Of a stretch of 64,000 nt of DNA, positions 45,801 to 55,658 are shown in pieces. Within the stretch, counting starts at the first letter, position 1. The number at the start of each line of letters is the position of its first letter. A program made the position numbers and the translations under genes. Under the pieces are notes generated by a model. The model did no database searches. It worked only from the letters and a program-made list of their open reading frames with translations, and had not been told where the DNA came from. The stretch is from Neurospora intermedia (Eukaryota > Ascomycota > Sordariomycetes > Sordariales > Sordariaceae). The DNA lies in the NCBI GenBank assembly GCA_037102815.1, contig BTPP01000006.1:2480001-2544000 (forward strand). Reading direction: 5' to 3'.

Positions 45801-47709
45801 CAATGCGGAAGCGCACAACCGTCGGCATATGTTTGGTATCACTATGGGGTAGGTGAGTGTTTCAGAAGGACCGTGGCAGCTTTGACATGGTGGTTTATCC
45901 AATCCCGATGGATATTGGGCCGAGTGGGCAACCGTGTCGCTTGAGGAGCGGTGGCCGATTTTGGAGTCGGAGAATATCTGAAACAAGCAGCTTGTATGGC
46001 CTGGGCTCCCAAGGAGCCTTATGAAAAGGCGATTTGCCGGGAGAATGGCGATGGAGCTTTTCAACCGTAGCGGAGGATGGACGCAACTCGTGGCGCTCTT
46101 CCGTGTCATGTCGTCGTTGGGTCAGGAACGACGGCCAGACCTTGGTGGGCGTATGTCGTCGATTTGATGCCGCAGTCAGATCCCGGAGCGTTGGGCTTTC
46201 ATGCGTCGGCGAAGAACTGTCTGGGAACCCACAGGCCCGGGAAGATTGATGGATTCTTGCAACGGCCTTCCTGCCCCGTCGGGACAGGACATTCTGGCCA
46301 ACTTGGGAGTTGCCATGCAGACTACAACAAGAAGCCGTGAGTTTGCCTCGGTGACGGATACGCCGGTGGCCGTGCTGCCACAGAGGGCGGAAACTGTGTC
46401 GTGATGCGCACGGCAGGATAAGTTGGAGAGGCCATATCGTTGTATGGAACGGCGTGCCAGGGGTAAAGGTGGTGGGCTGCAGCCGGCGCGGCTTGCGATT
46501 GCACAGTCGACTTGATTGTCCAATCGCGTTCATAACAGAGAATGATTGCGTTCATTCACATTATATTGCCGTCTAGCCTCCAAGATGGTGAAGTGTAGGC
46601 GTACAAGACGGACCGGCCTGGAGCGATCTGGAGTCCTATTCTAACATGGTTGGCATCATGTCGGCGGCCATCCACGTCGTCCTTGCACAACATGAGGAAA
46701 GGCGCTCCAAGAGTAACAATGATGTAGCGCCATTGGTTCCCAAACCACGGGAAATCGAGCGGCGGTGGCTTTTCCAGCGATTCATCCTACTCGAGTCGAT
46801 CTTGTACTGGTGATGTGAAGAGTATTGATCGCAGTTGGTGGGCATGGGTCGAGGTAGGTAGCCAAGCGAGGCAAGACAAGTTGGACAGAACTTTAAATAA
46901 GCAGAATCGTAGAGAGTTCCTCAGTATGGCTGAACGGAGAATCAATGTCCCGATTTGTTTATGTGGTGAACAAGTGGAAGTGGAAAACGACTAGGTTGAC
47001 GATAAATCTCGTTGTCGAGTTCCCTTGTGCGGGAGAAACAAGTGGAAATGTCGAGACGCATGCATCGATTAGGGCACACGCTGGAGTTTCCTTGTCATAA
47101 AGAGAAGACTCGGCTTCAGGTGTACCTGCCTAACTTACCATGATAGGACCAACGTTATTGCAAACCCATCTTGCCGCTTGGCGGTGGTTGAGCAGCCTCG
47201 TGAAGAAGGCACGACTCGGGTACGCAGTCCAACGATTGAAAGAGAAGGATCTCGGATGACGGGAGTTTCAGCACATCACAGAGACAACTCGAAGGCTCCA
47301 GGGATGTAAATTACCCAACACCCGTACGAATAATACCACTCCGCTGAGACTTACAGTCGGAGAGTTAGTACTGTAGCCGGCTGTTGTACCCCGCATATAC
47401 AACCGAGGTATGGGTAAGAACCAGTATCCGTACAACTCGATACAAACCAGTAATCAACATTTGAGACGTCGAGTTGCCTCGGCATCATTAATGTTGCATT
47501 ACCTATTGGGCGGCTTTTACTACTCACCTGACTAGGGACGGTCCGCCATTTCAATAGTCGGCAAATCTAACCTTTATCAAAACTGTCTTCATCTTGTCGC
47601 TGATCTTTCTTGATCGTGTTTGAGTTTGTTTCTGCTTCTTCCCTTTTCCCCATCCTCTTTCTGAAGCGTACTTACCGTTGTTGCTTCACCGATACCGCAC
47701 ACAATCAAG
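42889..47709. other. Longest intergenic region (4.8 kb)
   Basis: Divergent spacer between the dsRBD gene and the nitronate monooxygenase gene. Base composition is even, without the TA-rich bias of RIP. It holds one 212-codon ORF listed separately; the rest shows only short frames. The last 120 bp look like a leader to the next gene. Confidence 0.5.
45895..46533 (-). CDS. Questionable 212-aa ORF, unknown
   Basis: ATG-to-stop frame with no intron, rich in Arg, His, Pro and Ser throughout (starts MNAIGQSSRLCNRK). There is no recognisable domain, signal or TM segment. The length is more than expected by chance in this composition, but the sequence reads like translated non-coding DNA and neighbouring frames are equally long-ish on the other strand. 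It could also be a transcript of an unnamed lineage-specific gene. Confidence 0.18.
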   Translation of the reverse strand: MNAIGQSSRLCNRKPRRLQPTTFTPGTPFHTTIWPLQLILPCASRHSFRPLWQHGHRRIRHRGKLTASCCSLHGNSQVGQNVLSRRGRKAVARIHQSSRACGFPDSSSPTHESPTLRDLTAASNRRHTPTKVWPSFLTQRRHDTEERHELRPSSATVEKLHRHSPGKSPFHKAPWEPRPYKLLVSDILRLQNRPPLLKRHGCPLGPISIGIG

Positions 47710-49054
47710 ATGCCGCTGCAGACTGAACTTACCCGCCGACTCGGCATCACAGGTACGTACTGCTTGCTACATACTCGTTCCCCTTCCAGTCCACATGAGA
47801 ACCTCAATGGCCAATCGGTCAAACATTCACACTGTCAATCTTCACCTCGATCTCCCACGTTTCATGCTGTTATTCATAACCATACCTTTCGGGACACGAC
47901 GATTCGATTCTGTCCTTGGGCTGACATGCTTTGTTTCAACTCGCAACAGTGCCCGTCATTCAGGGTGGCATGCAGGTAAGTTCGTTGTTCTTGTCTTTGC
48001 TTTTTTCTTCTTCTTCCCTCCCTACTTCTCAGGCACACGAAAGACGGCAGCTAACGTGTCAATAGCATGTAGGAACAGCCGAGCTGGCCAGTGCCGTGTC
48101 TAATGCAGGCGGCCTGGGTATCATTACTGCCTTGATCTTTCCTGAGCCGGAGGGTCTCCGTCAGGAGATTCGCAAGTGCAAGAAGCTGACGACGAGGCCA
48201 TTCGCCGTCAACATCACTCTTCTGCCTGCCCTCGTTCCCCCTGACTATGAGGCTTATGCCCAGGTTGTCATTGATGAGGGTATCAAGATTGTGGAGACTG
48301 CTGGCAACTCTCCCGGTCCCGTCATCAGCAAGCTCAAGAAGGCTGGCGTCACTATCCTCCACAAGTGCACCACCATTAGACATGCTCAGTCTGCGGTGAA
48401 GCTCGGTGTCGATTTTTTGAGCATCGACGGTTTTGAATGCGCCGGGTAAGTCAAGCCATATACCTCATAGCTCCCCTGTTGACTAGTCTTGCTTATGCCA
48501 CAAATCACAGCCACGTCGGTGAGTCGGACATTACCAACTTCATCCTCCTCAGCAAGGCACGCCAGACACTCAATGTACCCTTCATCGCCTCGGGTGGCTT
48601 CGCCGACGGCCAAGGCCTCGCTGCTGCGCTCATGCTCGGCGCCTGCGGTGTCAACATGGGCACTCGCTTCCTCTGCACCGTCGAAGCCCCCATTCACCAC
48701 AACATCAAGGAGGCGATTGTCAAGGCGCAGGAGACAGACACGGCGCTTGTCCTCAGGCGCTGGCGCAACACCACCCGTCTCTTCAAGAACAAGGTAGTGC
48801 GGGATGCCCTCAAGGTGGAGAAGGAGAGCAAGACGGGCGAGTTCTCCGAGATTGCCCCGTACGTCAGTGGAAAGCGTGGCAAAGAGGTCTTCATCAACGG
48901 TGACCCCGAGTATGGTGTCTGGACTGCGGGTCAGGTTATGGGTCTCATCAATGACATTCCGACCTGCAAGGATCTCATTGCGCGCATTGAGAAAGAGGCC
49001 GAGGAGACAATCAAGGAGAAGGTCAAGCTTTTTGCCGCGCCGTCGAAACTATAG
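47710..49054 (+). CDS. Nitronate monooxygenase (2-nitropropane dioxygenase family)
   Basis: FMN TIM-barrel enzyme oxidising nitronates. Exons 47710-47752, 47950-47975, 48066-48445 and 48511-49054 give 330 aa; exon 2 is only 26 nt and is needed to complete VPVIQGGMQ. Family marks follow: VPVIQGGMQHVGTAELASAV at the FMN end of the barrel, NITLLPALVPPDYE, GVTILHKCTT, VDFLSIDGFECAGHVGE, and the phosphate-binding block PFIASGGFADGQGLAAALML with MGTRFLCTVEA. This is closer to the short bacterial-type NMO/FabK-like group than to the classical N. crassa 2-nitropropane dioxygenase, whose sequence differs. No targeting signal is visible. Introns are 197, 90 and 65 bp. Confidence 0.9.
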
Positions 49055-50098
49055 AGTCGGTTATCATTGAGTGACGACTTGCTGTGCATGCTTGGATTCT
49101 GTTGGTGTTAGGGGCAAATGTATTGTTTTGGTTTCCTGTTTTCATCCTCGACTTTTTTTTTCCTCTCTCCTTGTATGTATGGTACTGTGCAGGTAATTTT
49201 GAGGAGTGGGGGCTGGTGGTTCGATACGAATCCCAAAGCAGTCGCTTGTTAGGGCCAGCGCATCAAACTCAGTAAAGCCATGAATTCATATGACATTCGT
49301 GAATGACTTCTTGTGGCTTCATATCACCTTCCAAAACTGAACTAAACTCATTGACCTTTTAGATTACGGCTCTACGTAACGAAAACTGCAAGACGACGTT
49401 GACGGCATAACATGACAACCATCAGCAACAACCCTAACCCGAAGGTCATTCCTCACGCTAAACCCCGCCCTTGGGCACGCGATGGAGCGTTCCCGATTTG
49501 ACTCCAATTGATGGCGGCACTTCATTCCTGAACAGGCCAACCCTTGCATGACTCCACGACTGGCACGCAATTGCCAAGCCGTTTGGAGTGCCGATGGGTC
49601 CTCCCCCGAGTCAAAGGCGGAGAGGAAGCTAGAGAGACCTCGGCATGTGCTCGCTTGGGCAAAGTCGCAGCCGAAAGAGTCCAAAGCTGGCATCCAAGAA
49701 GTGACCTGAAAGAGTGAATGATCAGCTATTCTGTTTGAATTTCAAAGTTAAAGTGCGACTTGCGCTGTTCGTGAACCTATTTGCCAACTGAATTCGTGAT
49801 CAATTACCGTGATACAAACCCCCAAGGTCAACCTAACCCAAACCCCCCTCTGAAAGCTCCAGTAACTTGGGGAAAGTCTGACCGCCAGCTCAGCTCATCT
49901 ACCTAACTTCAGCTACCTATAACCTGACTTGTACCTGAATAACAACAACCCGCCCGCGACATCCGACCCTCTTCCGATCCGGAACATTCAACTTCAACCC
50001 AACCTTAACAACAACACACAAATAAACCACCAATCCCCAACTCTCGCGTAAACCGTCGAATTCACATCCTCAAACTATAACTTGGAGAGAACAAAAAA
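49055..50098. other. Intergenic, PEX11 leader
   Basis: 1 kb between tandem plus-strand genes. The last 150 bp are rich in AACC/AACAAC, a typical fungal leader. No gene seen. Confidence 0.6.
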
Positions 50099-50901
50099 AT
50101 GGTCGCCGACGCCGTTGTCTACCACCCCGCGGTCTCGCACTACCTCAAATTCGTCGCCACCACGGTCGGCCGCGACAAGCTCCTGCGTCTCTTGCAGTAC
50201 TTTGCCCGCTTCTACGCCTGGTACCTGCTTCGCACCAACAAGCCCGCCTCGGCGATCCAGCCATGGGAGACGATGAAGAAGCAGTTTGGCCTGGTGCGCA
50301 AGGTGATGCGCGCGGGCAAGAACGTCGAGCACATCAAGGCCGCGGCGGTGGCGGCCGACAGCAAGAACGGCGACCCGATTCTGCGGTACCTGGCGGTCGG
50401 CCGCCAGCTCGGTTATGCGGGTTATTTGACGTTTGATCTGGGTACCTTGCTGGATGCGACGGGGATTCGCAAGACGGAGAGCGCCAAGAGGCTGGCGAGG
50501 GAAAGCCAGAGGTTCTGGGTTATGGGATTGAGCTGCAGTGTGATTGCGCAGGCGTACACGCTGTGGAGGTTGAGGCAGAGGGAGGCGCGGGTTGATCGCA
50601 AGGAGGGCGAGGGTGTGGTGGAGGCTAAGAGGATTGAGGTGTAAGTGCTCTTCCCCCTTGCTCCCCCATGTTTTTGTTACTTGCGGTAATGCGGCGCCTG
50701 AGAGACATGATGTTAACGATACTTTGCGAATGTTATAGCGAGCGCGCCGCCAGCCGCATCCAGCTTACTTCGGACCTTTGCGACTTGACGGTTCCCTTGT
50801 CGGCCCTTGCCTGGGTCAACTTCGATGATGGCATCGTCGGTCTTGCTGGTACCCTCAGCTCTCTACTCGGCATTTACACCCAGTGGAAGAAGACTGCTTA
50901 G
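50099..50901 (+). CDS. pex11: Peroxisomal membrane elongation protein PEX11
   Basis: Exons 50099-50640 and 50739-50901 (98-bp intron with TTAACG branch context) give 234 aa. PEX11 features: an N-terminal amphipathic helix region (AVSHYLKFVATTVGRDKLLRLLQYFARFYAWYL), the FGLVRKVMRAGKNVEHIKAA block, GYAGYLTFDLGTLLDATGI, and a C-terminal hydrophobic segment (WVNFDDGIVGLAGTLSSLLG) ending GIYTQWKKTA. The protein remodels the peroxisomal membrane before fission and controls peroxisome number. Length matches the family. The neighbours (nitronate monooxygenase, ORAS) do not make an operon-like unit. Confidence 0.96.
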
Positions 50902-53173
50902 AGGGCAGGTTCTACATGATGATGATGAAGAGTCGCTACTACGCATGTGGAGGAGGAGGAAAATGGGGTCTTGTTGATCTACGATGAGATGATGGGAGCG
51001 TCAATGTTGTATGATGAAGATGGATATATCTTTTGGGTGGTTTACTGGGACAACAGCACGCGTAATTTGTTTGACTCGTTTCCCCTTCTATCGGTGTCAT
51101 GTTTGTTGAAAATGTGGCAGCTTCTATGAACGTATTAATTCGTTTTGATACCTTTGCCCTTAAATTACTTTTGTTGTCATTGATGAACTCTTTTTGTCCT
51201 GTCGTATGCCTCGCGCTACGGGCCTTTGATTTCTGGTGCTTACTCCGCAAGGTTGTGATTGATGGTTTAGACTGGTGAGTTTCCAGACGAGCGAGGGCAC
51301 GACTCTATGACCCTGACATGTGAGTCTGACTGGGAATGAATGATGCGTGATCAATGTGTGGATCATCACCCATGCCATGATTCGGTTTCATGTCTCCGGC
51401 CCGAGGACTTGGGGTTCCGAACCCCGGAGGAGCGGATCGAGGCGCTCCCCACCCGCCTTATCCCGGTCTGGGGGCCGTGGGCCGCTCCAAATTCCCCGCA
51501 TGCATCCGGACGGGATGGGATGGTTGTTCATCCGTTCTTGCCTCCGCAGCCTCGTAGTGTGCACTACCATAATCGGATGACGCCTGTTACTTACCACGAG
51601 GTGTTGATGTCCTGCTCCTCTCAGAGCATGAAACATGGCCTCAAAGTATGAGGCAGAATTCATTTTTTTCTACAGAGCTCCAATTTTTGCACCATCCACG
51701 CCTCCCAAGCATCCCATACCATCGTTCGACCTCCACGTTACCACGGTCCCTTGTCATTCGACACATGCATGGACATCCTGCCGCAACATTGATAAGGATC
51801 CTGCACGGAATGCCCGATCACCCTCTGAGATTTGTGACACAGATTGAACCTAACATCTTGCAAAGAGGAAGCTAGTAGAGCATGAACCACTCAATATTCC
51901 ACCCCAGTCGATGTTTTGCAGGTCAGAAGATCCGGAGAACCAAAGTCATGACGTCTCACGGCCGGGATCAGATTAAATTGGGAATAGCGTCGTTTTATCC
52001 GCACGTTATCAACCTTCTTCAATCTTGACTCTCAAACATGTTGTCCGCGCAGAGCAAGACATGTTCTACCCTATGAAACACCATGGTCCTGCTCAGAAAT
52101 CCTTGAAATACGACCTCATGGAACAGTCTGAAGCAGCACAGGTTTTTTAACATGAACATCTCTCATAAAAAAAAAAAAAAAGATCAATTGTTGAACAAAA
52201 TGAATATCCATGAGCGGCATCTGGAAAGTGCGGGGCTCTATCATGCCTTCCCGTTTTTGGACAGCTTTGAATGAGATCAACGCGATTATGCACCACTAAC
52301 AGCCCCAGGTAGTTCATCCACTGCTCCTGTTGAAGGTTCAATTTGCCCCTCGCGTTCAACTTGACACGTGCTTGACTTTTTATTCCTAATGAACCATCAC
52401 TTCTCCCTCCTCAACCTCCCGGCCAGCCCCTCATCCGCGGTGTTTGTTGACCATCGCGAGATCACTGTGCGGGCGGAGATCTGCAGGTACAGTTGCAATC
52501 GCCTTGATACAGGGAACGAAGCACATTCGCTGCCCTGTGATTGACGGAGCTCCATCCGGCGCGGCGTTTGAGAACTGAATAGCAAACCCCACCCGATTTT
52601 CGATCGCAGAGTCCAGACAAAGCGCTTCCCCTGCTGGCAATGAGGTAAACAATCGCGAACCACGGCAGTGGACCAGGATCCGAGGCAAGGATACGAAGGA
52701 GCTTCAAGCTGTCCTGGTAGGCCTGGCAATCGAGACAAACCGGGAGTGTGGTCACACAATCGATCTTGCTTTTGCTGTTGGACCACATAAAACTGACAAT
52801 TCCCATGGATGTCTACCAGGTTCATCACACTGCATCGAGAGAGACCTTGCTCAAAATCCCATACCCAATTGACCGGTAATTCTACTCGTGTGAGCTTCGT
52901 TTGTCCCCAAGAGAACTAGAGATACATTGGTGCAGTTGCGATACAACACTGTGTGTCATTGCCAGGGAATATCTCAACTGTAACTCTCGCTTCTACCCCG
53001 CCGTCACATAGATAAACAGTCTTGCGCCCAGTTCCTAGCCACCAACCTACAACAACAAAGAGAAGACTCCAAGAAACTAAAATCACAAAATTAGTTGATT
53101 CCCAATACTAGAGAAGACACCTATTGGACAACCACGGCTCTTTCTCTCCAACAATTCATCCATATCACCAACA
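50902..53173. other. Intergenic, ORAS promoter
   Basis: 2.3 kb. An inverted repeat GGGGTTCCGAACCCC sits near 51410-51425. On the minus strand at about 52434-52806 all three frames are open for long stretches and one reads like a small Cys-containing protein (see finding); no confident gene. Confidence 0.5.
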
Positions 53174-54583
53174 ATGGCTGCTTCAACTGCTGCCGGGGAG
53201 CTGGGGCTCTCCATCACGGGCTTGGGAGTTCAATATCCTCCATACAGTCTTGGTCCTGACGCTATTGACATTCTCAGCAAGAGATACCATCCAGAGTCCC
53301 CTGCGTAAGCTATCTTGGTCTTTTCTTGCTTCGTGCTTGTCGAATAGGTACTGATTTTGCTCTGCAACAGCATGAAGAAGGTCCTCGCCATCAACCGATA
53401 CACGGGCATTGATCAGCGCTCCTCGATAGGAAACCCTGACCACCCGCTCGTGAACAAACCCAACCCACCTACCGTCAATGAACTTCATGAGGTCTTCATG
53501 TCCGATGGCGTTCCTCTCGCTGTAGAAGCCTCGCGAAAGGCTATGGCCGAAGCGCGGGTAGTGCCGGCTCAGATCACACACATGGTCTCGACGACATGCA
53601 CCGACTCGGCCAACCCAGGCTACGATCACTATGTCGCAAAAGAGCTCGGTCTTAGTGACCGCCTGGAGAAGGTCCTCCTCCACGGCATCGGCTGCAGTGG
53701 TGGTCTCGCCGCCCTACGCACAGCGGCGAATCTCTGTCTGGGCCACACAGCGCGCGGCAAGCCGGCCCGGATTCTGGTCCTCGCGCTCGAAGTCTCCACG
53801 ACCATGGTCCGCAGCGAGCTAGAAAGCATCAACGCTTTGCAAGAAACGCGCATTGGTATCGCCTTGTTCAGCGACTGCGCTAGCGCCGTGATCCTGTCCA
53901 ACGGCATCGGCGAGGCACCAGGCAAGCCCGCGATCTACGACCTCTTGGGTTGGGAAAACCGCGTGATCCCGGACTCCGAACACGACCTCGGCTTCGACGT
54001 CGACCCAATGGGGTGGAAAGTCGTCTTGTCGCCCCGAGTCCCAGTACTAGCCAAAGCCTCCCTCCAACCAACCTACGCCGACCTCCTATCCTCTCTCAAA
54101 GACCAACTCCCTTCGTCCTACCAGAAACCTGCCGATTTCGACTGGGCAATGCACCCCGGCGGCGCCACCATCCTGTCCGGCGCCGAAAGCGCCATGGGCC
54201 TGACACCAGAGCACATGCGCGCCTCCTACGACAGGTACATCAACCACGGCAACTCGAGCTCCGCAACCATCTTCAGCGTCCTCAACCGGCTCAGGGAAAA
54301 GGACATGGATGCTCTGGCGCCCGGCGGCAAAGTGAAGGAGTATGTCGTCGGTTGCGCGTTCGGACCGGGGATCAACGTCGAGATGTGTATGTTGAAGCGG
54401 AGAATGATGAACGCCCCAGCAAGGACGACGACGGGTTTGGATACGCCGCCGGAGACGGATGATAGCGAGGGGCCGGGGCCGGGGTCGAGTGCGGGGAGCG
54501 ACGATGGGGAGTCGATAGAGGGGGGCGGCGAGAAGGAGGAGAAGTTTATCAATGAGGCGCTGGACAATGTTGAATTGGACTGA
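53174..54583 (+). CDS. oras: Type III polyketide synthase (2'-oxoalkylresorcylic acid synthase)
   Basis: Condenses long-chain acyl-CoA starters with malonyl-CoA to pentaketide resorcylic acids and resorcinols. Exons 53174-53304 and 53371-54583 give 447 aa of the CHS/STS family. The triad is visible and falls exactly on the numbering I recall for N. crassa ORAS: Cys152 in HGIGCSGGLAALR, His305 in AMHPGGATIL, Asn338 in NHGNSSSAT. Other blocks: GYDHYVAKELG, LALEVSTTMVRSELE, LFSDCASAVILSNG, and the C-terminal VVGCAFGPGINVEM. After the thiolase fold a 60-residue acidic, Gly/Glu-rich tail follows (DDSEGPGPGSSAG ...), not needed by the core fold. No PKS-tailoring genes lie beside it. Confidence 0.96.
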
Positions 54584-55658
54584 GAACTGAGATGGATGGA
54601 TCACGCGAGGGGAGGACGAACGGTTTTTACGTTTGTTTTGATAAGCAAGCAGGCTATATCATATGTCAGTTAGTAAGCAGGCGGGTGTTTAGAAAGGGGT
54701 CGTCTTGATGTAGTTCTTTCTTCTTCTTCTTCTTCTTCTTCTTCTTCTTCTTCTTCTTCTTCTTCTTCTTCGATACCTTGATGGTGTTAGAGGTTATGGT
54801 CGGTCGGGCCGGCCTTTGCTCTTTCATATTCCGTAGCAATTCGGTTTTTCTTTCGGCCTTTGCCCTTCTTCTTTCTTTTTTTTTTCTTGTACGTCAATTT
54901 TTTTTTTTCCCAGCAAAAAAAGAGAAAGTAGAAGAATTTGAGAAAGGATTCAAAGGAATAAAAAACGTAGTTCGATTGAAGGGTGGTCATGTAAGACGTG
55001 ACGAAAATTTATAACCAATTAGGAGGTGATGATCCAGCAAGCAAATGAGAGCTGACTTAGGTACTTTCCAATAAATATACGAGATGGTATGGTGTCATGG
55101 TGATCAATGTGGCACGTTGCTCGGACTTCCTCTCGGATATATATATACGCATCCTATGTACCTATATAGAGCCATACACATGTGTTGTCATTACACCACA
55201 TTACCTCTTCGGTCGAATGTGTTTGATAACATTGTGGTTGGGTTGTCAATTGAGTATGTGCAGAGAACAGGACGATTATCTCCAAAGGAGAGTAAGTACA
55301 TGGTCTATATGCTTCACAGCTTGATGATGTGCCTGTCGTGACTCTGTACTCACTTGTTATGTATCGATGTCTGTGTAGTAGATAATCAATGCTTTCTTTG
55401 GACCATGATTCATAGCGAGAAATGAAAAGAAAACGATAAAGTAGGCAGTGGTCCTCAATCAATTTCGCTTCAAGTGAATGGATTATCAGCTGCTTGATGC
55501 TTTTAGTCTCAATTAAGACTCTTGACAAAGACCGTCTGAACGCCAAACCTATCAACATCCCATTCCATTCCATTCAATCCCATCTCGTCAACCGCAGATC
55601 CTCACGCTCTCCTGCACTATTCATTCCCATAACCGCAGCCCTGAATGATCTGACCTCC
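54584..55658. other. Convergent intergenic region
   Basis: Shared 3' flank of ORAS and the HECT ligase. It holds the TTC microsatellite and T-rich stretches near 54870-54910. No gene seen. Confidence 0.6.
54718..54771. repeat. (TTC)18 microsatellite
   Basis: 54 bp of uninterrupted TTC units, about 135 bp past the ORAS stop codon and thus possibly in its 3' UTR. Likely length-polymorphic. Confidence 0.95.

Noticed and set aside
51405-51430. GGGGTTCCGAACCCC as part of a tRNA or 5S RNA
   Set aside because: A simple hairpin; no cloverleaf or 5S features around it.
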